Source: Owenia fusiformis (lineage: Eukaryota > Annelida > Polychaeta > Sabellida > Oweniidae). From it: a DNA stretch of 64,000 nt. How positions within the stretch are numbered: the first letter of the stretch is position 1; each line of letters begins with the position of its first letter. This document shows positions 1 to 11,320 of the stretch, one piece after another. Both the position numbers and the translations under genes were made by a program. The notes beneath the pieces were generated by a model. It did no database searches. It worked only from the letters and a program-made list of their open reading frames with translations, and was not told the origin of the DNA. The DNA is taken from positions 24,655,740-24,719,739 of the forward strand of contig CAIIXF020000010.1 of NCBI GenBank assembly GCA_903813345.2. The letters run 5' to 3'.

Positions 1-1193
1 CAATGTTAAATTGATGTTCTTTCATCTAAGCAATGAATTTATGAATTTTCATGATCCTTTTGATTTGTCAGGTGTCATAAACAATCAGATTTCAATTTTT
101 ATGATCTAGTTTTGATCTTCCCTGAGATCTACCATGGTACATGTGACAGAAATGTCTATTTTTAAGGTATCAGCAAGAATATGTTGAATTAAAGTTTTAA
201 GTTCTTTGATTCAAAATAATCTTTTTACACCACTGAAATTATGCAAACAATAATTTCCAATTTTTCTATTACATCAGTGCTCTTTGGTCTAAAAGTAGCT
301 TTAAAACGCCTTGAATAAAAACTGTCAAAGAAATATTTCTTTATCTGAATTTATGTTTGAGGTTCAAATCAAATCTGTAAAATTTTAATTGTGAATAACT
401 GCAAACCTGCAATAACTAGAGAATCAGCAACTCCATTGGGTTAGCATATCACACCAAACAAATATATTTTGATAATTATAGTGGCAATCTTAAAAAGGAT
501 TGATTTTTTTGTTTTTTAGTGCAATTGTTTTTTTGTTCCTTTCTGCCAATTCCTGAGAATGAAATAAAATATCTTTCCGAACATTGTTGAAAGAAAATAG
601 CATATGCAACATTTTCTTAGACATTTCAATGTTAGTTATACAAAGGAAATTTTGATTGATTTAACATAAGGTATTGCAAAAATCACCAAAATAGATAAAA
701 ATTAAGATAAACTTTTTATTTCATGAACAAGATATTTTATTTGGATCAACCAAACTTTCCTTTGTACAATTACAATATTGAGAGACACATTGTGTTTATG
801 TCATTTTGTTCCAAAGAGGTTCGGATAGATGTTTCATTTCATTCCGAACAAAAGAAGTCTCTGATGTGTTTTCTAAAACAATATGGAGAATTTTTTTTTC
901 AAATTATATTGTTACCATTCGAAAGATGACTATTAAATTGAGGATGTGTAAAATTTTCAGAATTTTCAGAAATCTTTACAACCTGGTCGAGTCAGAACTT
1001 TCATTGGGGTTTTAGGCCTAAACTCAAATTGTGCATTTTCAACCTGTCTCACCACTATTATTTAATGTGTCTTATCTGTATAATTCTCACTCTAACAAGT
1101 TCTTTTACCTATTTGTTAAATATCAAAGTCATTAATTCTAACATTAATACAACATCCTGTTGCTTTAATTTACTGTAGTGTGATTGTACTCAC
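1..1193. repeat. AT-rich non-coding sequence with a foldback at about 490-860
   Basis: No credible exon is visible. Positions about 490-640 and 740-860 are rough inverted copies: gaatgaaataaaatatcttt on one arm against its complement on the other. Similar sequence recurs at 38030-38280, so this is an interspersed foldback repeat. The two 68-69 codon open frames here lie inside it and are not coding-like. Confidence 0.45.
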
Positions 1194-1289
1194 CTGAAAC
1201 AGAAACTGTGTGAGTTGCACTTTCACTGTCAACTGACTTCTTTAGAATCCTGAAGTTGTTATTACCCTGTCTTTGCAAACGTGCATACT
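1194..1289 (-). CDS. Probable downstream exon of the IRF-like gene
   Basis: A 96-nt open segment lies between a clear acceptor (ttcttcag) and a consensus donor (GTGAGT). It reads YARLQRQGNNNFRILKKSV, followed by a Ser/Thr-rich stretch (DSESATHTVSVS). The incoming phase needs one base, which is what the second-domain exon at 8491-8730 supplies, giving a Glu codon at the junction. It leaves one base for the next exon, so the gene continues beyond the window. The peptide matches no domain I recognise and lies after the IRF domain, where IRF proteins are usually poorly conserved. The call rests on splice sites and phase only. Chance cannot be excluded over a 7.2-kb intron. Confidence 0.5.
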
Positions 1290-2425
1290 CTGAAGAAAAC
1301 AGTGCAACAATCCCTCAATCCTAGGTTTCTGTATGTATAGGGTTTTACATTTTCCTTATATCTTTGTCATTTTAGAAAAATATCTCCCTGATATTTTACA
1401 CATTTGTAAAATATTTCTTACCAGCCTCCTATATTTCGTGACCAACAGATTGATAGTCACAATGTTGCAGCACTTCAAAGAACATCCCAAAGTGGTCACT
1501 ATTGCGCTATGCAAACCTGTACACATCATCTAAAATGTCCCTACCTGTGGGGATATGGCAAAGATAGTGTATGAGAATGGCCTCGGGACAGTTGCAGACC
1601 TCAGAAGTGAGATCATTCATGTCATTCAGGCCATACCTGCTGAGGAATGCATTCGGGTCATTGACAACTGTGCAGATTTGCCTACAGCCCTATGATGGCC
1701 AAACCTGAAGCATGTTGTTCAAAGTGCTGTAAAATTGTGACTGTTGGTCTGATGGTCATGAAATATGGGAGGATATTAGGAAATTGAATGAAGTAAAAAT
1801 GGGTCAAATATCAGGGAGTAATTTCTTAAAATGACAAAGATATGAGGGAAATGGAGGGTTTCCAGTTTTTTTAAACCAATCACACCCTATGCAGACAGAG
1901 CCTGTGGGAAATATTGGGTGCGGCGCAAATGAGCGGAGGGTGTGGAGCTAACGGTCATTTTTGAATTTAAAATTGGGATATTTCTGAAACTAAGCCGTTT
2001 TGGGACTTCAAATATACCAAGATATGTGTATTTGACACCAAATATCAATAAAATTGTGAAAATAGTAGTGCAATTCATTTTATAGCGACGCAGTATGCCT
2101 TAAACATTTCCCAGACCTATATATTTTGAGACTATCCTTTTAATACTGCGTCCCCAGCATTCATAAAAAATGGTGTTCAAGATACACTACCCATGCAAAT
2201 TATTTTTGCATCTTGGAAGCCAGGCAGTATCTGTGTGATTTTATAAAAATTCGGAAATGTTCTTCAGATATGAGCCCCCTCTAAATATTGGGTGCGGAGG
2301 TACGTTTATGGATCTGAATCCGATATGGCGTTGCTATGGTAACAAAGTAAATATCCCACACCCACTTTTAGGGGCTCTTTTCAGTGTTTGGTCCCTATCT
2401 TCGTCAATATTGCTCAGATTTAGGT
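1290..2425. repeat. Non-coding; degraded foldback at 1335-1870
   Basis: Positions 1340-1405 and 1795-1865 are imperfect inverted copies; the tatctttgtcattttagaaa stretch and its complement are easiest to see. The sequence between, and 1870-2425, shows no exon or known element. It lies in the last readable intron of the IRF-like gene. Confidence 0.4.
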
Positions 2426-3440
2426 GAAATTTGTACCAAATGAAAGGTAATGGAAAGAGCAATCAAACAGTTAATAAACCAGAACAACGGCAACGCCAAA
2501 GCGTAGCGAATCCCATCGAACAGAAATGGCTGGCATTTTTACAAACGAATAGCAAATATCATAAAAGAACACACCAGAAAGGCCACCATTTTCAAAATGG
2601 TTGCTCACTAGCCAAGTTGTCATCAGAAGAAATAATATGCTTTTCAGTAGCCACCTCTAAAATTTTTGAAAAATCGCACATAACTTGTAAAATAACACAC
2701 ATAAAAATGGTGGCCATTTTTCAAAATGGCCGACTACTCCCCAAAGTTTTATTAGACAATGTGCCATGCTTAAAGTATTCACATATCAAATATGAACAAA
2801 ATTGCTCCACTACTTTTAAACTACGTTAAAATGGCGGCCTTCTACCAAAATTGTCATAGGACAGTGTGCCATGCTTATAGTATTCACATACCAAATATGA
2901 ACAAAATCGCTCCACTACTTTTCGAGTTATAGTAAAATACATTAAAATGGCGGCCATTTTTCGCCTTCTACCAAAAGTGTCTTTAGACAGTGTACAATGC
3001 TTATAGTATTCACATACCAAATATGAACAAAATCGCTCCACTATTTTTTGAGTTATAGCAAAAATCGTAAAATGACGAGTAAAGGCCGCCATTTTTCAAG
3101 ATGGCTGCCATGTGCTTCTTTAATATCTACATTTGTAGCATTATTAACGTCCTTTATAATTTTTTTACATTTAAAACATAATGATATAACAGTTTTACAT
3201 ATTGCACCTAAATTACTGTAAAATCGGCACTAAAATGGCCACCATTTTGAAATGAGTGGCCATTTTGAAAATCAGCTTCCGAGCAGAACTTTTACCCCCA
3301 TAAGGTATATGTGTACAAAATATGAACAAAATCGGTATTTGAGTTATTGCCCAGACGGACGGACGGACGGACGGACGTACGGACGGACGGACGGACGGAG
3401 GCGTTCCCTATATCCCTCCGAACTTCGTTCGATGGGATAA
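2426..3440 (+). mobile_element. Family A Helentron-like non-autonomous element
   Basis: The head carries a cagcaacgccaaagcgtagc-like motif and AATCCCATCGAAC. The core has diverged tandem units of about 110-150 bp built around ATGGCCGCCATTTTTC and ttcacataccaaatatgaac. A GGAC(GGAC)n tract lies at 3353-3400, and the tail is cgaacttcgttcgATGGGATAA. Head and tail form a short inverted repeat and the tail folds into a hairpin (CGAAC-ttc-GTTCG). This layout resembles Helentron-associated elements such as DINE-1 and pearl. Confidence 0.65.
3353..3402. repeat. (GGAC)n microsatellite in family A
   Basis: About eleven GGAC repeats with one GTAC interruption, next to the element's terminal hairpin. Confidence 0.9.
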
Positions 3441-6400
3441 ATATGCAAATAAAGTGATTTGCATACTAATTATGACGTCGTAACCATTAGTTCTTGCACA
3501 TTTTATTTTAATCATGATGTATAAATCTGTGGAAATATTGTCTTTAAAATGGTCAGTAATGCTTTTAAGTAGTTAATTAGTTTATTTATTTTCGTTGAGT
3601 TTATGAGTTTATTTCATTAATACATGTATGGTTATAAAAAATTGAAAAAATGTACTGAAAATATCCAATTCAAGTTGTTGCTATGGTGACAGTATGTTGC
3701 AAAACTATCTGCTATAAAAATAATTCTTCGGGAAATGTTACATTTTGACCAGTTGACTGACATGTATTCATTCTAAAATTTGATAGCAGAGAATAACCTA
3801 ATAACGATATAAACTTTAATAAACGATATCTACTTTAAATTGTGTTATATTATGATGTCATAATGGCAGTTATTAATCAGGGGCGCAGCCAGCTTTCAAT
3901 CAGGGTGCAGCCAGCTTTCAATGAGGGGGGGGGGTGCGATCTCGGCATAAGCAACTCAAAAAATGTTTAATTTGTCTTAAATTTTACAAAAATCCTTCAA
4001 AATTGAGCTAGAAGCTTCAAGTCAAAAGCATTTTAAATCTCTTCTCTTTAATGGTTCTATTTTTATTGGTTAATGGGAGGGGGTGGGGGTTTCCCCATCA
4101 CACCCCTGGCTATACCTACGTTAGCTATGGTATTCAGGTGAATATTCCGTCCCAAATTTCAGATCTTTTCCAAAGTTTTGATTCTATCAGTTGTCATGAT
4201 GATAGCTCTGGTTTATATGAAATTTTCATCAAATGGAAACTAAAGAATCAGACAATGCATGGGGAATGTAGATTGACAAACTGGCATACCTGTTATGGTA
4301 TGACTATCATAGCTGTTTTCATGATTATTTTCTTGAAATAAGCTAAAATTGCTCAAGATGATTCCAAATTGGTACCTTGTCCTTTGACAATGATATTCAC
4401 CATAAAAGTAGGCCAAAGCTGAAAAGTATGATTGATTTTCATTCTATTTCTTTACATGTATAAAGTATGATCAAGAAATATTATGGGCAATTCTGAATCT
4501 GCGATGCCGTTGCTATGGTAACCAAGTAAATATGCCATGCCCATTTTTAGGGGCTCTTTTCAGTGTTTGGCCCCCATCTCCACCATTATTGCTCAGATTT
4601 TGATGAAATTCAGACCAAATGGAAGGTAATAGATAATGCAATCAGGAGATATTAAGTTGACAATTCTGAATCAACGATGGTGTTGCTATGGTAACCAAGT
4701 GAATATGCCCCACCCACTTTTAGCTCAGATTTAGATGAAATTTGCACCAAATTAAAGGTAATAGATCATGCAGTCAGACAGTTAGTAAACCATGCAAATA
4801 GGATGATTTGCATATTGATTATAACGTCATAACTGTTTGTTCTTGCATATTTTATCTTAATCATGATGTATTAATCTGTGAAATTATTGTCTTTAGAATA
4901 GTCAGTAATGCTTTTAACTAGTTAATTAGTTTATTTTTTTTAGTTGAGTTTATAATTCTATTTCATTCATACTTGCATGGTCATAAAAACTGAATAAATC
5001 TAAAAATGTATTGAAAATCTCCAATTTATGCTGTTGCTATGGTTACAGCACGTAGCAAAACTATCTGATGTAAAAATAATTCTTTGGGAAATTTTACATT
5101 TTGACTAGTTGACTGACCCATGTATTATTTTTAAAATATGATGACAGAAAATAATCTTATAAGTATAGAAAATTATTTAATTTAAATTGTGTTATATTAT
5201 GCCATAATGGCAATTATTAATCAGGGGTGCAGCCAGCGTTCAGTCAGGAGAGGGGGGGGGGGGGGGGGATTTCGATTGTGGCAAACAACTAAAAATGTTT
5301 TAAAGATTTGTTTTGAATTTTACAAAAGTTGATGCAACTTCCTTCAAATCTGAGCTAGAAGCTTCAAGTCAAAATGATTTTGAAGCTCTTCTTCTATTTC
5401 ATGGTTCTATTTTTTTGTTTATGGGGGCGCACCCATCGCACCCCCTGGCAATGCCTATGTTAATTCAATATGATGTTGCTATGGTAACTAGGTGAATATG
5501 CCATCCCCACTGTTCAGGGATTTTCCAAAGTTTTGCTTCTATCTTTGTCATGATTACAGCTTGAGTGTATATGAAATATTCATCAAATTAAAGCTAAAGA
5601 TTCAGACAATGCATGGATTATGTCAATTGACTGACTGGCATACCCATTGTGGCATTAATAGCTGCTAATGGTTTTGAAATCCGAAAAATATGTTCGGTGT
5701 CAATTTACATACAAAAATATCATTTTATGCTAATGGTTTCGAAATCTGAAAAATATGTTCAGTGTCAATTTACATACAAAAATATCATTTTATGGTATAG
5801 GTCAATACTCTAATTGATTTCATCTTTTAGGTCATGTAGACATAACTGTACCAATTTTGAACCGAATGGTCGGATGTCGGATTTCAAAACCAAAAGCATA
5901 TCTGAAATCAGGGGCTTCCATACTTCATACTTGTAACGAAATGGAATCAATCATAGTTTTCAGCTTTGGCTTAATTTTATGATGAATGTCAAAGGACAAG
6001 GTTCTAATTTGGAACCATTTTGAGCAATTTTACCTTATTTCAAGAGATAATCACAAAAAGCAGCTATGATACTATAACAGGTACTGTACTCCTGGTATTT
6101 TTCGCCTGCTATTTAGTTACGTGCTTGGTAAAATCGCAAAAATTAATCTTAGCGAAATTGTGAAATAAATCCCGGGGATTTGTAAAATTTATTATTACAT
6201 TTCGTGTTTTGTAAAATGTTTGTCAAGTGTTTTTAGGCGATTAATGGAATAGTTAGTACCAATGTCTATTACAGTGGAATCATTTTGAGCAATTTTACTT
6301 TATTTCAAGAAAATAATCACAAAAAGGAGCTATGATACCATAACAGGTACTTAGTATGTCAGTCAGCCAATCTACAATATTCATGTATTGTCTGATTCAC

Positions 6401-6600
6401 CAAGCATATTCACCTAATGGTTACCATAGCAACATCATATTGGATTAACATAGGCAGTGCTTAGGGAGATGGGGGTGCGCTGGGTTCACCCACCCCCTAA
6501 TAACCAATAAAAATAGAACCATTAGATAAAAGAAGACTTTCAACTTGAAGCTTTTTGCTAAATTTTTTAATATTCAAAACCTACGTATCCTATAAATACT
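3441..6600. repeat. Diverged direct and inverted duplications of one interspersed repeat
   Basis: Unit 3441-4340 recurs in the same orientation at 4795-5640 (shared: gatttgcata, cttgca-attttat, ttaatcaggggtgcagccag, caccccctgg). Inverted copies lie at 5930-6075 and 6270-6550. A direct duplication of about 74 bp is at 5657-5795, and a small insert beginning TACTGTA splits the inverted copy at about 6084-6275. Poly-G runs are at 3926-3933 and 5253-5268. No coding potential is evident. Confidence 0.6.
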
Positions 6601-6627
6601 TTTGGGTTGCCTGTGCCACGATCTCAG

Positions 6628-7040
6628 GCCCGTTCTGACTGTAAGGCAAACTTTGAGAAACTTGTCAATCACAAAACCTGCTATTGACTTTATACATGAG
6701 GAAGTTTCCTGAAAATGATTAAGTCCTACTTTTTGTCAAATTTTATAGAGTAAACACCAAAAACTGTAATTCCAAGAGCTTTGAAATCTTCAGAGGACAT
6801 AAGTTGCATATACAGCAACTACTTAAAGTTATTTGAAAGTTCTACTTCAACAAAGTGTCTAGTATTTACAGAAAATTTGACTTTTTGACGTCAAAATCCG
6901 CAATTTCTCGGAAACCGGGCGAACTTGGAAAATGGCGACAATAAGTCAAATAGGCATTATGGATATGCATAAAATGAATGTGGATATGACTCAATCCGAA
7001 TAGCAGTTTTAATTTGTGCGGCCAATGTGTGAGCCAAAAA
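6628..7040 (+). mobile_element. Family F repeat, truncated
   Basis: The sequence from gcaaactttgagaaacttgt to tgtgtgagccaaaaa matches 40905-41226 plus 42597-42728. The GGAC tract present in that copy is missing here, and only the last half of the terminal GGCTCAC...GTGAGCC hairpin remains. Confidence 0.55.
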
Positions 7041-8280
7041 CTAAGAAGTTCCAGATTTTCATACTAAGAATCATCCCTGAAAAAATTAAAATTGATCTTC
7101 CAAACAGTTCTCCGGAAAACCCGTAGACAAGACTTTACAGACAAGATTTTAGGATGAAAAACTCAAAAATGGCCGACAATAAAAAAGTGATTGTTAAAGT
7201 TTACAAGTTTATCAAGCTACAAAATAGTTTAAGTATGAAAACTCAAAAACACGATTCAAATATGATACAAAGTATCGCACGCTTACTTTTCTTAACCCTT
7301 ACATATAAATGATCAAAACCAATAATAAAAAGTTTCAGACTTTCTTTGAAAAATTTGACTGTCAGTGTGTTTATTGATATAGAATCCTACAGAGCATCAG
7401 AAAGCTCATGAAACTATATATTTTCTGAATGCTCTAGCCATCAACTATTCAGAAATGACATAAAATGGTATATTAGACAGCTGGTATGGGTATGGTAGTT
7501 CATCAAGTCGAATTGAAAAGCGAAAAATATACTTGATTTTGCTGTGTCACAAAATAATCTGTAACACCTTGTATAACCCCATGTAATTGCATGTCAGCAA
7601 CATAAATTGGTCAGTATAAATTTGTAAACTCACCCACTACTAGTTACTATGCAAGTCTGAATCATCACTTTTCCCCGGCACATCACTTATAATATGCAAT
7701 GCTCCTTCAACACACACTCGTAGACATCCATTGGACGCCATTTTGTTACTCAAAATCTGTCTTTGAGTGCAAAATTGTTGTAATAATTGATGAAAAACGA
7801 ACTTTTCTTGCAATAAACTCAATTTTGGTTAGTTCAGTGTAAAATTCAAGGTCACATCTCAGAACGAGGCTAAGGGAGGGATATCCCCTTTTTTAATATG
7901 TCTGCTTATTACAAATGTAAACAAGGAATGGAAAGCGCGCCTCAGAAGCGTGGTTGATCATTTAAGGGTTAAAATATTCATAATGGCTGCCATGGCTGAG
8001 CTAACAGGTCCAAAACCTCATCAGATGAAGTGAGCAACTGTGAAGCCGTTTTTCTTTAAGTTTCCAGACAAGGATTTTAGCATTTGACTTCAAAATGGCT
8101 GACAGGAAGTAGGTATTGATTTAAAAATTTTTCATCCACATATGTATGCACTCAAGTTATCCCTGAAAATTTGAAGGCGATATCTATAGTGGTTTTGGAC
8201 TGCCGGACATACGTACGGACGGACAGACAGATGCGCCTAGGCTGACAATATGGCCCCACACTATGTGGTGGGGACATAAT
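7041..8280 (+). mobile_element. Family C element, 5' truncated, split by a TTAA element
   Basis: It contains one core unit (ttttaggatgaaaa...aaaatggccgaca), the family's pre-tail sequence, a short GGAC tract (8214-8224) and the terminal hairpin ggccccacactatgtggtgg ending in ggggacataat. The copy is interrupted at 7296-7968 by a TTAA-flanked insertion. Confidence 0.65.
7296..7968. mobile_element. TTAA-flanked (piggyBac-type) MITE, 673 bp
   Basis: The element runs CCCTTACATATAAATGATCA to tgatcatttaaGGG with TTAA on both sides. The imperfect inverted ends begin CCCTT(A). Uninterrupted family C copies read cttttcttaagacattcaaa at this point (37010), so a single TTAA was the target. Internal open frames are short and unrelated to a transposase. 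Confidence 0.75.
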
Positions 8281-8286
8281 AAGGCC

Positions 8287-8470
8287 TCAGATGAGCAAGT
8301 ACTTCACATTTCTAAAAGGACAAAGTATTTTACATGAACCAAATGAGCAAGTATTTCATATTTCTAAAAGGACAAGTTTTTTACATAACCAAAAGTGCAA
8401 GTATTATACATTTCTCAAATGATAAGTATTCTACATAACCCATTGAGCAAGTATTTCATATACCTGAACA
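8287..8470. repeat. Minisatellite, about 58 bp x 3
   Basis: Three to four diverged units of atgagcaagtatttcatatt followed by tctaaaaggacaa and ttacataacc. The array ends about 20 bp beyond the donor of exon 8491-8730, inside the intron. Confidence 0.8.
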
Positions 8471-8490
8471 AGTGCAAGTATACAACATAC

Positions 8491-8730
8491 CTAACTCAGC
8501 TAGTTGCTCAGCCTTATGTTTCTCACTGGCCTTCTTGATCAGCTTTGAGATAGATTTACCATCTAATTTTCGTTTTTCATTCCGTATCTTGTAGACTCTA
8601 TATGCTTTGTGGCCCACTGTAAAGCTAAGTTGTTTCACTTCACTGATGGTCTGGAGACTATTTAAAGCACATCTAAAGTTGACTTTCCATTGTTTGGCAT
8701 TCACTGTTGGACCACCCTCTTTATATCGAC
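8491..8730 (-). CDS. IRF domain 2, second exon (recognition helix)
   Basis: This 80-codon exon encodes the C-terminal half of the second IRF DNA-binding domain. It begins RYKEGG, then KQWKVNFRCALNSL, and later AYRVYKI. In characterised IRFs the NFRCA-N-S helix enters the major groove and contacts GAAA; the R, C, N and S positions are all present here. A basic, lysine-rich tail follows (KRKLDGKSISKLIKKASEKHK) and may act as a nuclear signal or linker. The acceptor follows gattttag, and the donor GTATGT comes right after codons for AEL. The first two bases complete a glycine codon with the preceding exon, restoring the family motif HTG-RYK. A roughly 58-bp minisatellite sits just downstream in the intron. 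Confidence 0.92.
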
Positions 8731-8807
8731 CTAAAATCAGACATTACTTAGTGCTTAATAAGACATAACTTAGAGCATCAAACAAGACACAAGGTAAACA
8801 AAAATAG

Positions 8808-9176
8808 CACCCTCAAGCGGTACTAAGTTCGACCGTAAATTTGAATTTCTGACCTAACAGATGCTTGAAAATCAAGGATTGCAAGTCTCATTCTGCAATT
8901 GTTTTTCTTCAAACTTGTTCCATTCAAAGCATAACAAAAACGCCTTTCTGTTGGTATATTATTCTGTTATACAGAATATAATCCCTCCTTCCAGAAGCAT
9001 TTTGGTCCCTAGATGTGAGAAACGCACCGACAGAAAGGCAATTTTATTTTGCTTTGAATAGAACAAGTTTGAAGAAAAACAGTGCAGTATGAGTCTCGCA
9101 ATCCTTGATGTTCAAACATTTGCTAGGTCAAAAATTCAAATTAACGGTCGAAGTTACTTCCGCGTGACCCTTGAAA
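8808..9176. mobile_element. Foldback MITE
   Basis: Two arms of about 130-150 bp are inverted copies (left ttcgaccgtaaatttgaatt, right complement ending aacggtcgaa). The repeat can be extended outward to CAAG...CGG. The 66-codon frame at 8861 lies in the hairpin and is not a gene. Confidence 0.75.
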
Positions 9177-9249
9177 GCTGTAGACAAGCCTTGACGGACA
9201 AATTTTAGGACAGAATATTCAAAATGGCCATCTTAAAAAAAGGATGTTG

Positions 9250-9590
9250 CAAAAAAGCACTATCAAGACTTTCTAACTGGTCCTCTGATCAATGGCACAA
9301 ATCCAGTCAATAATCCAAATAAACCCCAATAAGTTATAAATGCCAGTGTTCCTCAAGGTTCAATTCTTGGTCCCCTTCTATTTTTAATATACATTAATGA
9401 TCTACCAGACAACTTCAATTCTAAAACTTTCATGATTGCTGATGATATGTCACTTTATGATGCTCATGACAAAAAACCTTGATATGAGATTAAACATAAA
9501 TCAACCTTTCCAACAAGATCAAACTTGATCGATGGAAAATGGAGGATGCAATTGTGCTGATCTAACCTTTTATTGAACTCAAATAGCAGT
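9250..9590 (+). pseudogene. Jockey/CR1-like LINE reverse transcriptase fragment
   Basis: Frame from 9333 reads VINASVPQGSILGPLLFLIY then INDLPDN...FMIADDMSLY before a stop at about 9483. VPQGSILGPLLFLIYINDLP and the F-ADD box are hallmarks of Jockey/CR1-type reverse transcriptases (motifs B and C region). Further scraps in other frames extend to about 9590. It is a short, broken fossil copy, opposite in strand to the IRF-like gene. Confidence 0.85.
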
Positions 9591-9594
9591 TGAG

Positions 9595-10192
9595 ACTTCA
9601 TTAACAGGGGTTTCCTTAAGATACAAATTGCCACTGGAAAATTAGTCTAGCAACTTCGAAAATTTGCTGGTCAAATTTGCTGGACCAGCCAAATTTTAGC
9701 TGAACAAATTTTTTTTTAGACATTTTGGATGTTTTAACCACTAAATGTTAATTGGCGCACAGTGATATATTGCATTTTGTGTCGCAAAAATCAAATACAG
9801 ACTGCAAAATACTATAAATTCTGTTTGCTGTTGACTGAAAATGACTGGCCTTTCTATAAATACATAAATGTGTACTCTTAAATATTATGTTCTATTCCTA
9901 TGAATATGACTCTGGTAGGAGCAATAGTTCAAGCCATACCAACGAAATGTTTTCTTGTGCCTCTAGAAAGCTTCCTCATGTGGCCCATGTTCCTGGGCCC
10001 ATGCATGGATGACAAATGGAATGATCCCTATATTACTGTACCGACATGACAGAATTGAGGCAGGTGTGTTCAGTAATCCATATAGTAAGCTGCATGGAAC
10101 TTGACGGTCTGATGCTAAGTAACTACTTACTTCTAAATGCACATTTAATTGCATAATATATCGTATTGGGAAATTATATCCAATAAACTAGA
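9595..10192. other. Intronic sequence with nothing recognisable
   Basis: AT-rich, no exon-like frame, no terminal repeats that I can match elsewhere in the window. Confidence 0.4.
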
Positions 10193-11225
10193 ACAAGACA
10201 CACAGTGATAAATATCGCACTTTGAAGAGGAAACTGGCCACCATGCAATTTACCCAGCATGGCCAAAACCTAATCAGACCTTGGCACTAGTCTGCTCTTG
10301 CATCTGTAAACATTTCAAGTTGACAAGGTTAGCGGTTTTCCTGCAATTTTGATGACAAGAATTGATTTGTAGTCTCAAACTTTGAGAAACTTGGATAACA
10401 TCATTTGTGACCTAGTTTAATGACCTTGACCTTCGACCTTGAAAATTTCACTCTTGCATGTGTAAAAATTTCAAGTTGAACAGGTAAGCAGTTATCCTGG
10501 AAGCTGATCTAAATTTAAATCTGAAATATCAATTTAGAAAATCAACTTTTTGACCTTTTCAAGGTCACTGAAGGTGAATGAAAGGTCAAACCTGTGACCT
10601 AGTTTAATGACCTTGACCTTCGACCTTGAAAATCTCACTTTTTCAGACCTCAGTAGGTGTTTTGTAATTAAGCTGACCTAAATTTAAATCCAAAATATCA
10701 ATTTAGAAAATCAACTTTTTTGACCTTTTCAAGGTCACTGAAGGTGAATGAAAGGTCAAATCTGAAATCTAAGGTCAGATTTGAACTTCTGAGAACTTGT
10801 AGATGTTTTTAAAAAAAAAATTGGTCAATTTGGAGCAAGTTGAAAAATTCAAAATGGCTGCCAAATTGAAAAATTCAAAATGGCCACCATGTAATTCAGC
10901 CAGCATACCCAAAACCTATTCAGATCTTGGCAATAGTCTGCTCTTGCATCTGTAAAAATTTCAAGTTGAACGGATAAGTGGTTTTCCTGGAATTTTGATG
11001 ACAAGATTTGTTGAAAAATTCAAAATGGCCACCGTAGTTTACCCAGCATGCCCTTAACCTAATCAGATCTTGGTACTAGTCTGCTCTTGCATGTGTAAAA
11101 ATTTCAAGTTGAACAGGTAAGCAGTTATCCTGGAAATTTGATGACAAGATTTGGTTTATGTGCCGCCCGCCCGCCCAACAGCACAAGATGACGACAATAT
11201 AGCACTTTTTCAAAGTGCGATAAAA
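10193..11225 (+). mobile_element. Family D element, complete
   Basis: The head is gataaatatcgcactttgaa and the tail tagcactttttcaaagtgcg followed by ataaaa, giving an inverted end repeat and a terminal hairpin. The core holds tandem units with ttcaaaatggccaccatg, acctaatcagatcttggcac and tcaagttgaacagg, plus tgaccttgaccttcgacctt stretches. A (CCGC)n tract (11162-11176) precedes the tail. A second long copy starts at 62449. Confidence 0.7.
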
Positions 11226-11320
11226 ACAGCAACTCCAGGAAATAGCAAATCCCACCGAACAAAACATATATTTTTTTTCTATGAATGTTCATCTCTCTGG
11301 GATTTTCTTTCTCAGAGATA

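Noticed and set aside
4051-4341. 96-codon frame with a hydrophobic C-terminus
   Set aside because: Inside a duplicated repeat whose other copies (5395-5650) do not keep the frame.
7640-7822. Minus 60-codon frame considered as an IRF-like gene exon
   Set aside because: Lies inside a TTAA MITE, no fitting splice sites.
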